This document shows, in pieces, positions 1 to 9,032 of a stretch of DNA of 64,000 nt. The position numbers and the translations under genes were made by a program. The first letter of the stretch is position 1. The number at the start of each line of letters is the position of its first letter. Below the pieces are notes generated by a model, which did not search any database, was not told the origin of the DNA, and saw nothing but the letters and a program-made list of their open reading frames with translations. The stretch is from Saprospiraceae bacterium (GTDB lineage: Bacteria; Bacteroidota; Bacteroidia; Chitinophagales; Saprospiraceae): positions 103,421-167,420 of the forward strand of contig JADLHT010000015.1 in the NCBI GenBank assembly GCA_020848695.1, in the 5' to 3' direction.

Positions 1-47
1 GACTTCAATCCTGCTAAAAATAATAAAATCGTTGCCGGATATTTCAT
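1..47 (-). CDS. Start of an unidentified gene, cut by the window edge
   Basis: On the minus strand an ATG at 47-45 opens a frame that runs without a stop to the window edge and gives 15 residues, MKYPATILLFLAGLK, a short basic start followed by a hydrophobic stretch as in a signal peptide or membrane anchor. It lies 49 nt downstream of ccmC on the same strand, so it could be the next gene of a cytochrome c maturation operon, for example a small CcmD-like or CcmE protein. Too little is visible to name it. Confidence 0.35.
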   Translation of the reverse strand, partial: MKYPATILLFLAGLK

Positions 48-96
48 TTTCAAAGTGCGAATTTGGCTCTAATCTTGAATATTTTATGAAGAAAAC

Positions 97-1155
97 TCAA
101 TTTTCTTTACTTTGTTGTTTCCAAAATAAATAATCAACTCTATACAATAAGGAAGATAACCATAAACCCAACAAGATAAATCCAATTACTGCGGGGTAAA
201 AAACTATTCTGAGGCTATTATCCATATCTTCTGAGCCAAATGCAGGATTTCCGCCATTACCTGGATGAAGGCTATCCGTTAACCTGGGAAGCACAAAAAT
301 CAATGGAATCACTGCAACCAAAGCAAAAATATTATAACTACTTGATACTCTTGCCTTTTTATCAGGATCCTCTATGCCAGAACGAATTATAAGATAAGCC
401 AGATAAATCAACATGCTTATCGCTGACATATTTAGCTTGATATCGTTCGTCCACCATGTTCCCCATGTGTTCTTAGCCCATACCGAACCTGTAATAAGTC
501 CTAAAACACCGAATAATACAGCTATTCTAACCTTTGAATATGCCTGAAGATCATCCAAAAGATTACCACCTCGCAAATACTTCGCAGAATAATAAACGCT
601 TGAACCCAACAAGGCAAACATTGCAAACCATAAGGAAACATGAAAAAAAGTGTTCCTTATTGTTTCATATAAGATGTTTCTGAACGGAAATGAATTAGCT
701 TTTAACGCAAACAAATCAGGATTTTCACTATTCCATTCAGATTTTGCTAGTTCAGTATTGATTGTATCCTGTTGCAATATCAATCTCGATGGAAAAACAC
801 TGCTTCCATCCAATTCAGAGCTGATAATTACACTGTATTGTTCTGAAATGGAACTTGCAGGAAGATGCTTAGGTATCTGAAAATTTGCTTTCAATTGTGA
901 ATCATCAATTACTGATATCGATTGGGCTTTTATCCAATGTTGATCCGAAGATTTTATATATACCAAGACAGGAGAAGCCAAGAAATGTGTATTATACCCT
1001 TTGATGTTTAGTTCGACGTTTTCTCCAGCTCTAGCACGATCCGGAAATATTTCCAGAATACCCGGTTTGAGAGGTGTCTTCAATCCATACCAAAGTACAT
1101 AAGTCAACAAGACCACACACAAGGCTTTCCACCAATGCTTAATTACTATACCCAT
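97..1155 (-). CDS. ccmC: Cytochrome c biogenesis protein CcmC/CcsA type, with an N-terminal extracytoplasmic extension
   Basis: Probable heme-handling membrane protein of the CcmABC cytochrome c maturation system; in that family it presents heme to the periplasmic chaperone CcmE. The C-terminal half carries the family marks: a tryptophan-rich motif WGTWWTND (231-238), a histidine in a membrane helix (FFHVSLWF, H172) and a second histidine after a later helix (DSLHPGN, H297), the two expected heme ligands. Hydrophobic helices lie at about 10-25, 170-190, 210-226, 243-258, 273-290 and 318-337. Residues about 30-155 form a polar beta-rich insert between the first helix and the CcmC core, so the protein (352 residues) is longer than the typical CcmC of roughly 220-250. 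The gene follows ccmB on the same strand after 131 nt. The CcmC core is a confident call; the role of the extension is unknown. Confidence 0.85.
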   Translation of the reverse strand: MGIVIKHWWKALCVVLLTYVLWYGLKTPLKPGILEIFPDRARAGENVELNIKGYNTHFLASPVLVYIKSSDQHWIKAQSISVIDDSQLKANFQIPKHLPASSISEQYSVIISSELDGSSVFPSRLILQQDTINTELAKSEWNSENPDLFALKANSFPFRNILYETIRNTFFHVSLWFAMFALLGSSVYYSAKYLRGGNLLDDLQAYSKVRIAVLFGVLGLITGSVWAKNTWGTWWTNDIKLNMSAISMLIYLAYLIIRSGIEDPDKKARVSSSYNIFALVAVIPLIFVLPRLTDSLHPGNGGNPAFGSEDMDNSLRIVFYPAVIGFILLGLWLSSLLYRVDYLFWKQQSKEN

Positions 1156-1286
1156 TTTGCAAACAGTAATTTTTCAAAAAAAATATATACATCAGTCCCA
1201 AGTATTGAAAAACATTGCAAAATACAAGAATTACTGAAGCTAGATTTACTCGGCTTTCTACTAACAATCACGGATCTGTCTTTCAT

Positions 1287-1940
1287 TTAGGTACGAATTA
1301 AATGTGAATACAACAACAAACTGAATGATACGATCATCAAGTCTATTGCAAGAACAATTCTAATTTTAGATCCTAACGAAAATAAACTAATTCCTTCCAG
1401 CAAGCTTATTGAGCTCGAATATGCCATTCCTATTAACGGAAAGCTAATCGGCAGAATAATAATTGTTAACAATAAAGTACTATTCTTTATATGACTATTG
1501 ATCAAAGAACTAAAACAAATTAATGCTGACATTCCAATATTTACCATAACACACATCAAGACCCATTGAAGCCAATTTAGTTGAATCTCAGGATTAAAAA
1601 TTGAAAAGAAAATTAATAGCAAAATGTTGATCAGCATGAGCAAAGTAAAAACAAATACTATTTTTGATATCAACAAGTTCAAGGGATGCAAAAGCTGATG
1701 AATAAAATATCGAAAACGCCCCATGTCGTCTTCAAATATTCTGGAACCAATGAAAAAACTTAAATAAAGATAACACAACCAATATTTTAAATTCCATTCC
1801 GAAATACTCTGATTTTTGTCCCCAAAAAAATAGATGAGATAGCAGATACCCATCAAAAAACATAAAAGTCCACCTACTTGATAGAAATTCCTCCATTCAT
1901 TTTTAAAATCTTTTTGCAAAGAAATTAATATTGACTTCAT
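1287..1940 (-). CDS. ccmB: Heme exporter permease CcmB-like
   Basis: Integral membrane protein of about 217 residues resembling CcmB, the permease subunit that works with the ATPase CcmA and with CcmC in cytochrome c maturation. It opens with a cytoplasmic amphipathic segment typical of the family (LQKDFKNEWRNFYQVGG) and then has about six hydrophobic helices. Its place directly upstream of ccmC supports the name. I start it at the ATG at 1940 (MKSILISLQKDF); an upstream in-frame ATG at 1976 would add twelve residues that do not look like part of the family. No ccmA is visible here. Confidence 0.75.
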   Translation of the reverse strand: MKSILISLQKDFKNEWRNFYQVGGLLCFLMGICYLIYFFGDKNQSISEWNLKYWLCYLYLSFFIGSRIFEDDMGRFRYFIHQLLHPLNLLISKIVFVFTLLMLINILLLIFFSIFNPEIQLNWLQWVLMCVMVNIGMSALICFSSLINSHIKNSTLLLTIIILPISFPLIGMAYSSSISLLEGISLFSLGSKIRIVLAIDLMIVSFSLLLYSHLIRT

Positions 1941-2099
1941 CGGGCTAAGGTAATTCAAATACAAATTTCCTGTCAAGGTTTATCCATAAATATTATTCAC
2001 AACCGGGTGATTATAAATGCAATATACATATAAATTAATTAATTAATATATAAAGTTATATACCTGAATAAAAAGGATTTATACATTATAATTTTTTAT

Positions 2100-2107
2100 T
2101 ATATTTG
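2100..2107 (+). promoter_or_regulatory. TAnnTTTG -7 promoter box for the amidase gene
   Basis: TATATTTG, followed by CC, matches the Bacteroidota -7 consensus TAnnTTTG and lies 25 nt before the amidase start codon. No clear TTTG at -33 is seen at the normal distance. The surrounding intergenic stretch 1977-2132 is very AT-rich with runs of TTAA. Confidence 0.6.
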
Positions 2108-2132
2108 CCATTAAATAATTAATTTAATCTTC

Positions 2133-3473
2133 ATGGGCAGATTTGTTGCAATGTATTTTTGTTTTTCTCTAATTACTCCCATCTTCGGTAAAGAACCTCC
2201 AAATCAAAATGTAATAGTAACTGCTAAAAAAGGACAAGGCGTCTATAGTCTTTTGAGAACTTATCAATTGTTAGACAACACTTCTAATCTTGTACGTTTT
2301 TATGAACTCAACAAATTAAAAAATGGTGCAGAGCTGGAAAAAGGGAAACAATATAAACTTCCTTTGAAAATAATCAAGTTTGATGGAAATAACATTCGTA
2401 GTACATTAAATACCAAGAACTACGAAAAGGCCAAAGACATTCAAATCTATAATGAAGCAATGGTAACTGCGGGACTTAAATCCAAAAGTTATACCAAAGA
2501 TAATCAACTTTGGTTGCCTGAACATTTCGATTTTAACACTAAAACAATTTCGAAGAAGAAAACTAACTCAACAGAATTAAAAGCAGTAAATACCGCACCT
2601 GCTCATCATTTAGAGAGAGAGCTGATTGCTGACTCAAGATTATCTATTGCAGAAGTTAGAGAGCTACAACAGTTGTATGCCGAAAGATCAAGTGAAGATA
2701 GCAACAGAAGCAGCGATGGCTATTTTAAAAAAGTAAGTAACCGTATGCTGAATGTGAAATTGTTTGGAACAAAAAATGCCGAAGTGCCTGTAGAATCAGA
2801 AGAGTTAAAAGATCAGGTATATTATATCGTTCCCGGTCATGGTGGTCCTGATCCGGGCGCCATGTTTAAAGACAAGGAATCAGATTTTACTTTTTGCGAA
2901 GATGAATATGCATATGATGTCTCTCTTAGGTTAGCAAGAAACCTGATGACAAAAGGAGCTACCGTTTATGTAATTGTACAGGATAATAATGATGGAATAA
3001 GGGACGAACGATATCTGGACTGCGATACAGATGAAGTATGTATCGGCAATCACGATATGCCCGTTAATCAATTAAAGAGATTGAGACAAGGTATGATCAA
3101 GACCAATCAGCTTTACTTTAAACATCAACTTGAAGGTATAAAAAATCAATGGATGATCAGCATTCATATTGATTCGCAACCCGAAGACAACAGACAAGAC
3201 GTATTCTTCTACTATCAATCCGAAAGTAAGAAATCGAAGAAAAAAGCGAAACAATTAAAAACGGTCTTCTCCAACAAATACAAAAAGTATCAAGAAAGGG
3301 ATTATAAAGGAACGATTTCTGCGAGACCGCTTTACGTCATGCGAACATCGGAAGCAGATCCGATTTTTATTGAATTGGCAAATATTCAAAATAAACATGA
3401 TCGAGAAAGAATTGCTTCGCCCAGAAATCGTCAGTTGTTAGCTGACTGGATCCTTGAAGGATTTTTGGAATAA
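2133..3473 (+). CDS. N-acetylmuramoyl-L-alanine amidase (Amidase_3) with LysM-like N-terminus
   Basis: Predicted zinc amidase that cuts the bond between N-acetylmuramic acid and the stem peptide of peptidoglycan. The catalytic domain occupies about residues 228-446: a zinc-binding GHGG (H236), a glutamate in EYAYDVSLRL (E258), a second histidine in SIHID (H345) and a late glutamate in FIELAN, the order expected for Amidase_3. Residues 25-80 look like a LysM-type peptidoglycan-binding module (KKGQGVYSLLRTYQL then KQYKLPLKI). A weak signal peptide is at the N-terminus. A -7 promoter box lies 25 nt upstream. The next gene, manC, follows after 57 nt on the same strand. Confidence 0.85.
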   Translation: MGRFVAMYFCFSLITPIFGKEPPNQNVIVTAKKGQGVYSLLRTYQLLDNTSNLVRFYELNKLKNGAELEKGKQYKLPLKIIKFDGNNIRSTLNTKNYEKAKDIQIYNEAMVTAGLKSKSYTKDNQLWLPEHFDFNTKTISKKKTNSTELKAVNTAPAHHLERELIADSRLSIAEVRELQQLYAERSSEDSNRSSDGYFKKVSNRMLNVKLFGTKNAEVPVESEELKDQVYYIVPGHGGPDPGAMFKDKESDFTFCEDEYAYDVSLRLARNLMTKGATVYVIVQDNNDGIRDERYLDCDTDEVCIGNHDMPVNQLKRLRQGMIKTNQLYFKHQLEGIKNQWMISIHIDSQPEDNRQDVFFYYQSESKKSKKKAKQLKTVFSNKYKKYQERDYKGTISARPLYVMRTSEADPIFIELANIQNKHDRERIASPRNRQLLADWILEGFLE

Positions 3474-3530
3474 ATTTATTTGTTAAAAAATTATAATACT
3501 CATTATTGTTCATAAAAACCGGGATTCAAA

Positions 3531-4595
3531 ATGAATAATTCGTCACTCTATGCTGTAATTATGGCAGGTGGAATTGGCTCTCGATTTTGGCCATATAGTC
3601 GCAATCAATTTCCAAAACAGTTCTTAGATATTTTAGGTACTGGCAAGACCTTATTACAAATGACCTTTGATCGCATTGGCAGTTTTGTGCCTGCAAAGAA
3701 TATCCTTGTTGTAAGTCATCAAGATTACCATCTAATTGTTAAAAATCAATTGCCTGACTTAGCATCAGAAAATCTAATATTCGAACCAGAAAGAAAAAAT
3801 ACTGCTCCCTGTGTTGCACTTTCAACACAACTCATTCTACAAAGAGATCCCCATGCAATTATACTTACAGCACCTGCCGATCATTTAATATTACATGAAA
3901 AAAAGTTTATTGACGATCTAAAAGAAGGAATAGAATTTTTAAAGACAAACGATTCACTGCTTACATTGGGTATAACTGCAACAAGACCGGATACAGGATA
4001 TGGATATATTCATTATAATGAGTCTTTTCATCAAGGTAATAATATTTATCCCGTAAAGCAGTTTGTAGAAAAACCTACACGAAATAAAGCATTAGAGTAT
4101 CTTGAATCAGGTGATTATGTCTGGAATAGTGGCATGTTTATATGGAGTGCTAAAAAAATCTGGATGGAATTTGAAAAGCACAATCCAAAAATGGTAGAAA
4201 TATTTCAAAATTTTGATTTAGAAACAATTCAAAAAGCGTATGCACAATGTGAAAATATTTCTATCGATTATGCAATAATGGAACATGCACAATCCGTTTT
4301 TGTTAAAAAAGTTGATTTTGGATGGTCTGATCTGGGTACTTGGGGTTCAATCTATAACTTATTGCCTCAGGATGACCAACTAAATGCTATTAATTCTAAA
4401 AATATTTTACTTTACAATGTAGAATCAAGTATTATACACAACAATACCGATCAACTTATAGTTCTTCAAGGACTCAAAGACTTCATTGTTGTTAACACTA
4501 ATGACGCATTGCTTATTTGTGAAAAGTCGGAAGAACAAAAAATTAAGCAAATGCTTAAAGATATTGAAGTTAAATTTGGAAAAAACTATCTCTAG
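3531..4595 (+). CDS. manC: Mannose-1-phosphate guanylyltransferase
   Basis: Makes GDP-mannose from mannose-1-phosphate and GTP, feeding surface polysaccharide and glycan synthesis. The pyrophosphorylase signature is at the N-terminus (AGGIGSRFWPYSRNQFPKQF, about residues 12-31), and APADHL, the sugar-binding FVEKP (about 179-183) and SIDYAIMEH follow in the expected places. At 354 residues it is the short, single-domain form with only the nucleotidyltransferase part and a left-handed beta-helix tail; the C-terminal phosphomannose isomerase cupin of bifunctional ManC/AlgA enzymes is absent. It ends convergently with the barrel gene on the other strand, with 81 nt between them and no obvious terminator hairpin. 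Confidence 0.92.
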   Translation: MNNSSLYAVIMAGGIGSRFWPYSRNQFPKQFLDILGTGKTLLQMTFDRIGSFVPAKNILVVSHQDYHLIVKNQLPDLASENLIFEPERKNTAPCVALSTQLILQRDPHAIILTAPADHLILHEKKFIDDLKEGIEFLKTNDSLLTLGITATRPDTGYGYIHYNESFHQGNNIYPVKQFVEKPTRNKALEYLESGDYVWNSGMFIWSAKKIWMEFEKHNPKMVEIFQNFDLETIQKAYAQCENISIDYAIMEHAQSVFVKKVDFGWSDLGTWGSIYNLLPQDDQLNAINSKNILLYNVESSIIHNNTDQLIVLQGLKDFIVVNTNDALLICEKSEEQKIKQMLKDIEVKFGKNYL

Positions 4596-4676
4596 AATAA
4601 TTTAAGCCTATAATTCTTTATGCTGACTTCAATCTATCGCTAAAAAGGAACTTACGCTGACTAAAAATTAATAGTC

Positions 4677-5762
4677 CTAAAAATCAAGCATCAGTGAAAT
4701 GTAGTGGGAATAAAGACCTGCCCCTACATTACCAATATTAGTAAGTGCATAATCTAGTGATATTCGTTTAAACTTCAAACCAAGACCTCCGGAGGGCTGA
4801 ATAGTTATTTCACGCTTGTTAGGTTCAATCAGGGAAGGTATGTATTGGAAATTATTTGCCCCAACTCGAAAAAATACTTTTTTACGAATATCAATTTCTA
4901 CTCCAATTCTTGGATCGATTCCAAAGTTTCCGCTAGATATCAATTGAGTTGATGTTCCGTTACCAGAAAACTCAATATCAAAACTAGGTGTCATGCCAAC
5001 ACTTCTACCCAACTCAATCTGGTAGGAAAGTCCTGCAATGATTTTAGGCAAAGTAATTTCAATTGAACTGGCAGGTATTTCATTACCCGTAATTTGCAAA
5101 GTTGATTTTTCTTCATCGGAAAACGAAAACTTAAAGGCATTGAACGTTGTGGTAATGTCCCGTCCCATAATACATACTCGCCAATTACCCGAAAGAAAAC
5201 TCATTGAAGCATCGAATCCAAAGCCAATTGAATTTGCAAAAGATCCGAAACTTCTATGTATGACCTTTGCACTGGCTCCAAGATTAAAACCTCTGAGTCC
5301 ATCTTCGCTAAATTTTACTTTTCTTCCATATGAAATCAACAGGGCATAATCCGCAACACTGAAGCTGGAAATTCTATTATAATCTATGCTTCCATCTTGC
5401 GCTCTTAATCGAAGGGTATTTGGAATATTATCAATACCCATTCTTATTAAACTAATTGAGCCAAAAGAACGCCCCTCTGAATCCAATTTTTTACCAAAAG
5501 CGATAAAATCATAGTTTCCAATTCCAGCATACCATTGCGCATGTTGGCCTGCAACCTGAAATTTCGCAGTTCCCATAGGCAATAATGATGGATTCCAATA
5601 CCCAGAAGTGACATCCGCTGACAAAGAGCTTACTGCTGAACCAAGAGCCATACCTCTGGCTCCTACTCCAATGTTAAGAAAATCATTGCTAAACTTAGGC
5701 GTCTGAGCAATCAGAGTGCCGGAAAAAAGAAATAATACTAGAACAAAGTTTAGGTTTTTCAT
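4677..5762 (-). CDS. PorV/PorQ-family outer-membrane barrel protein
   Basis: Outer-membrane beta-barrel of 361 residues with a signal peptide ending FSGTLIAQ and a family-type start (FLNIGVGARGMALGSA, then SGYWNPSLLP), the pattern of PorV/PorQ/FadL-like proteins linked to type IX secretion. The C-terminus ends in an aromatic residue (ISLMLDF), as expected for BAM-inserted barrels. It is a paralog of the true PorV encoded at about 53 kb and may serve a subset of cargo or the PorZ/PorQ branch; that is inference. A promoter box CAAATATA on the plus strand (TATATTTG in the direction of transcription) lies 14 nt before the start. Confidence 0.75.
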   Translation of the reverse strand: MKNLNFVLVLFLFSGTLIAQTPKFSNDFLNIGVGARGMALGSAVSSLSADVTSGYWNPSLLPMGTAKFQVAGQHAQWYAGIGNYDFIAFGKKLDSEGRSFGSISLIRMGIDNIPNTLRLRAQDGSIDYNRISSFSVADYALLISYGRKVKFSEDGLRGFNLGASAKVIHRSFGSFANSIGFGFDASMSFLSGNWRVCIMGRDITTTFNAFKFSFSDEEKSTLQITGNEIPASSIEITLPKIIAGLSYQIELGRSVGMTPSFDIEFSGNGTSTQLISSGNFGIDPRIGVEIDIRKKVFFRVGANNFQYIPSLIEPNKREITIQPSGGLGLKFKRISLDYALTNIGNVGAGLYSHYISLMLDF

Positions 5763-5775
5763 TTATTGGAAAAGG

Positions 5776-5783
5776 CAAATATA
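5776..5783 (-). promoter_or_regulatory. TAnnTTTG -7 promoter box for the PorV/PorQ-like gene
   Basis: Read on the minus strand the sequence is TATATTTG followed by CC, a full match to the Bacteroidota -7 consensus, 13 nt upstream of the ATG at 5762. The transcript leader would be only a few nucleotides long. Confidence 0.55.
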
Positions 5784-5839
5784 TGAATTTTTTATAATAT
5801 GTAATATTACCCATAAAATAAACGAATAGTATTCCTTTA

Positions 5840-6412
5840 TTATTGTTTCCAGATTTTATTGGAAATGGACCTGAATATAAGGAAAACCAGCAAACCAGTA
5901 AAAGAACCAACAAGTAACCCGCATAGAATATCAATTGGAAAATGAACCCCAACAAATACTTGAGCAAATCCTATAAAAGGAGCCCACAGCAATAATAAGT
6001 ACCTCCATCTACTTACGGAAGATGAAAGAATCAGAGTATAGAAAATTCCGATAGCAGCATGATTGGCTGCATGAGAAGATGGAAAGCTGTATCCACCACT
6101 GCAATTTATTGAAGCTTGAAACTGATTGCTAAAATACAACTCGCGACAGGGACGGGTTCGTTTATATTTTTTCTTCAAAAAATTACTATTGAGCTGATCC
6201 GTTAATGCAATCAATAAAATTGTACATCCGACAATCAGCCAAAAATGGCGTTTGTGAAAATTGTACATCCATGATATAAGAGCCAAATACATTGGAATCC
6301 AAAAAAATTTATCCCGCGACAAAATGATTATTGTATCCAGGAAACTTCCATGTAGGTTCAATTGAATCCATTGAAATAACTGATGATCATAATAGGACAG
6401 GATACTTATCAT
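5840..6412 (-). CDS. PAP2-family membrane phosphatase
   Basis: Membrane lipid phosphatase of 190 residues, likely acting on undecaprenyl-pyrophosphate or phosphatidylglycerol-phosphate on the outer face of the inner membrane. The three acid phosphatase motifs are visible in order: KKKYKRTRP (motif 1, K-x6-RP), PSSHAANHAA (motif 2) and VGVHFPIDILCG (motif 3, with the catalytic histidine and aspartate). Five or six hydrophobic helices surround them. Its start lies 113 nt from that of the divergent glmM. The substrate cannot be fixed from sequence. Confidence 0.85.
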   Translation of the reverse strand: MISILSYYDHQLFQWIQLNLHGSFLDTIIILSRDKFFWIPMYLALISWMYNFHKRHFWLIVGCTILLIALTDQLNSNFLKKKYKRTRPCRELYFSNQFQASINCSGGYSFPSSHAANHAAIGIFYTLILSSSVSRWRYLLLLWAPFIGFAQVFVGVHFPIDILCGLLVGSFTGLLVFLIFRSISNKIWKQ

Positions 6413-6484
6413 ATGCTTTTTTGAGCAATGGGAACTTTGAAATAATCTGAATTAAAACGGTTCCTAAACCACTCTTTCATACTG

Positions 6485-6512
6485 TTTGTATGGCTCAAAA
6501 TTAATACTTTTG
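6485..6512 (+). promoter_or_regulatory. Promoter of glmM with both -33 and -7 boxes
   Basis: A TTTG at 6485-6488, a 16-nt spacer and TACTTTTG at 6505-6512 fit the Bacteroidota primary-sigma pattern TTTG-N17-23-TAnnTTTG within one nucleotide of spacing. The glmM ATG is at 6526, so the leader would be under ten nucleotides. Confidence 0.6.
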
Positions 6513-6525
6513 CCCAAATATTAAT

Positions 6526-7902
6526 ATGAGTTTAATCGTTTCAGTCTCCGGGATTAGAGGTACAATTGGAGGATTACCCTCTACCAACCTAACTCCTACG
6601 GATATTTTGAAATATTCTGTTGCTTACGGACTTTGGCTTAAAACAAAAAATTCAAATCCAACAGTCGTCATTGGTCGCGACTCACGGATATCTGGTGAAA
6701 TGGTTTCGAATCTGGTAATTGGTTCTTTGCAAAGCCTTGGAATTCATATAATAAATTGTGGCCTCTCCACAACACCAACGATTGAAATGGAAGTTGTAAG
6801 ACAGAAGGCTGATGGCGGAATTATCCTCACAGCAAGCCACAACCCAATCCATTGGAATGCATTGAAATTGTTGAATCATTTAGGTGAATTTATCTCTGAA
6901 GAAGATGGTAAAAAGATTATAGAATTCAGCAATAATTCTCAAATTCATTTTTCAGATGCATTGAATTTAGGTAAGATAAGCTTTGTTTCAGATGCAATTG
7001 AAAAGCATATTGAATCTATACTTAATTTAAAAATTATACCAACTCAAAAGATACGATCAAAAAAGTTTCACATAATTGCAGACTGTATTAATTCGACTGG
7101 TGCTATGGCTTTGCCTCTTCTTTTCGATTCTTTAAATTGCAGTTATGAGTTGATCAATAATAAAATTAATGGACAATTTGCCCATAACCCGGAACCCTTG
7201 GAATCTAATTTATCAGAGCTGATTAACAATGTAAAGAATAGGTCAGCAGCACTAGGGATAGCTGTTGATCCTGATGTTGACCGCTTAGTACTGGTAGATG
7301 AAAATGGATTATTTTTTGGTGAGGAATACACCTTAGTCTGCACGGCAGAATATATGCTGAATTTAAAACCAGGGAATACGGTATCTAACCTTTCTTCATC
7401 CAGAGCGTTGAGAGATTTGACAATTTCAAAAGGAGGCCGATATTTTGCCAGTGCTGTTGGAGAGGTTCACGTAGTTCATAAAATGAAGGAAGTAAATGCA
7501 ATTTACGGTGGGGAAGGTAATGGAGGAACAATTTTACCCGATCTTCATTACGGCAGAGATGCCTTGGTTGGAATTGTATTAACACTCGCAAATCTTGTAA
7601 CACAGGATAAATCTTTATCACAGCTAAAAGCAAATTACCCCAAATACGAAATGAGTAAAGATAAAATTGAATTGAATCCAGATCTTGATTACTCTGAGCT
7701 AATTAATTATGTGAAAAGTCATTATTCTCATGGTCAATTAAATACAATTGATGGTTTGAAAATTGATTTAAACGAAGGCTGGATTCATCTTAGAAAATCC
7801 AACACAGAGCCTATTATAAGGATTTACAGTGAGTCCGACACTGAAAAAAATGCAAAAAATTTATCAAACAAATTAAAAGAACTCATACTTAAATTTAAAT
7901 AA
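6526..7902 (+). CDS. glmM: Phosphoglucosamine mutase
   Basis: Interconverts glucosamine-6-phosphate and glucosamine-1-phosphate on the way to UDP-GlcNAc for peptidoglycan and lipid A. It has all four domains of the alpha-phosphohexomutase family: the phosphoserine loop TASHNP (S104), the magnesium loop DPDVDR (D248, D250, D252), the sugar-binding loop GGEGNGG and the phosphate-binding loop RKSNTEPIIRIYSES near the C-terminus. Length, 458 residues, is normal. The stop codon shares one base with the start of the following cysteine desulfurase, so the two are probably co-transcribed. Assignment to GlmM rather than a phosphomannomutase is by general resemblance to Bacteroidota annotations. Confidence 0.85.
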   Translation: MSLIVSVSGIRGTIGGLPSTNLTPTDILKYSVAYGLWLKTKNSNPTVVIGRDSRISGEMVSNLVIGSLQSLGIHIINCGLSTTPTIEMEVVRQKADGGIILTASHNPIHWNALKLLNHLGEFISEEDGKKIIEFSNNSQIHFSDALNLGKISFVSDAIEKHIESILNLKIIPTQKIRSKKFHIIADCINSTGAMALPLLFDSLNCSYELINNKINGQFAHNPEPLESNLSELINNVKNRSAALGIAVDPDVDRLVLVDENGLFFGEEYTLVCTAEYMLNLKPGNTVSNLSSSRALRDLTISKGGRYFASAVGEVHVVHKMKEVNAIYGGEGNGGTILPDLHYGRDALVGIVLTLANLVTQDKSLSQLKANYPKYEMSKDKIELNPDLDYSELINYVKSHYSHGQLNTIDGLKIDLNEGWIHLRKSNTEPIIRIYSESDTEKNAKNLSNKLKELILKFK

Positions 7903-9032
7903 TGGAAAGAATATATCTTGATCATGCGGCTACAACAACTGTGCTGCCTGAAGTCATTGAAACTATGATGAATACCTGCAAACAAGTTAGTGGTAATCCT
8001 TCTTCCATTCATCGTGAGGGAGTATTAGCAAGAACCATTATTGAAGAATCAAGAAAATATCTTTCAGAAACTTTAAAAACCTCAACCAGTCAAATATTTT
8101 TTACTTCCGGCGCTACAGAATCAAATAATCTGGTAATTCAGTCAGCCGCATCATCCGGTGAATTTAAGCAAATTATAACCTCACCAATCGAGCACCCTTC
8201 TATTCACAACAGCATTCAATATTATTGCAGTAAACAAAATGTCCAGGTTCATTACTTAAATCCAAATAAAAACGGAGTAATTGACCTCAATGAGTTAGAA
8301 GATATGCTTAAAAGTTGCGGGAAAGAAACTATGGTAAGTCTCCTTCATTCGCATAATGAGTTAGGAACAATTCTTCCACTTAAAGAGTGCGCTAATCTTT
8401 GTGCTCGATATGGAGCAAAGCTACATGCTGACACCGTTCAAAGCATAGGCTTGTTTGACATTGATGTAACTATTGATGGACTACATTCTATTGCCGGTTC
8501 TGCTCATAAGTTTAATGGACCTAAAGGTATTGGGTTTTTATATTTAAAAGATCCAACACATGCAAACCCAATTCTACATGGAGGATCGCAGGAGAGAAAC
8601 ATGCGTGGTGGAACAGAAAATATCATGGGAATTTCAGGAATGATTAAAGCATTAGAACTTTCTCAAGCAGATCGTCAAAAAAGACTTGATAAATTATTCT
8701 TTTTACATAACAAATTGAGGTCAGGAATAATGTCACTTGACATTCCTCATGAATTCAATACTCCGAAAGAAAATTTTCTTCCTAAAATATTAAATGTATA
8801 TTTTGAAGAAAGAAAAAATATAGAATGGCTTATACTAAATCTAGATATTGAAGGAATTGCAGTATCGGGCGGATCAGCTTGTAGTTCCGGATCTGAAAAA
8901 CCCTCCAGGATTAATGAATATATAAGACCTAATTCAAAAGGAAAGTCGATTCGCTTCTCTTTTTCACATTTAAACACAGAAGAAGAAATAGACAGAACGT
9001 TGATGGTATTATCTAAAATCTTAAAAGATTAG
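7902..9032 (+). CDS. Cysteine desulfurase (NifS/IscS type)
   Basis: PLP enzyme that takes sulfur from cysteine to form an enzyme persulfide for Fe-S clusters or thiolation of tRNA. Visible features: N-terminal YLDHAATTTV, HNELGT (151-156), PLP lysine in SAHKFNGPKG (K203) and the class I active-site loop SGGSACSSGSEKPS with catalytic C327. Length 376 is in the IscS/NifS range. It overlaps glmM by one base on the left, and on the right overlaps the convergent ctlX by 4 nt. hscA, another Fe-S assembly gene, lies 1.8 kb away, but no iscU, iscA or hscB is present, so the sulfur acceptor is unknown. Confidence 0.9.
   Translation: MERIYLDHAATTTVLPEVIETMMNTCKQVSGNPSSIHREGVLARTIIEESRKYLSETLKTSTSQIFFTSGATESNNLVIQSAASSGEFKQIITSPIEHPSIHNSIQYYCSKQNVQVHYLNPNKNGVIDLNELEDMLKSCGKETMVSLLHSHNELGTILPLKECANLCARYGAKLHADTVQSIGLFDIDVTIDGLHSIAGSAHKFNGPKGIGFLYLKDPTHANPILHGGSQERNMRGGTENIMGISGMIKALELSQADRQKRLDKLFFLHNKLRSGIMSLDIPHEFNTPKENFLPKILNVYFEERKNIEWLILNLDIEGIAVSGGSACSSGSEKPSRINEYIRPNSKGKSIRFSFSHLNTEEEIDRTLMVLSKILKD

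Noticed and set aside
5695..5967. 90-codon minus-strand frame with hydrophobic start
   Set aside because: It overlaps both the PAP2 gene and the start of the PorV/PorQ-like gene in another frame; the flanking genes account for the sequence.
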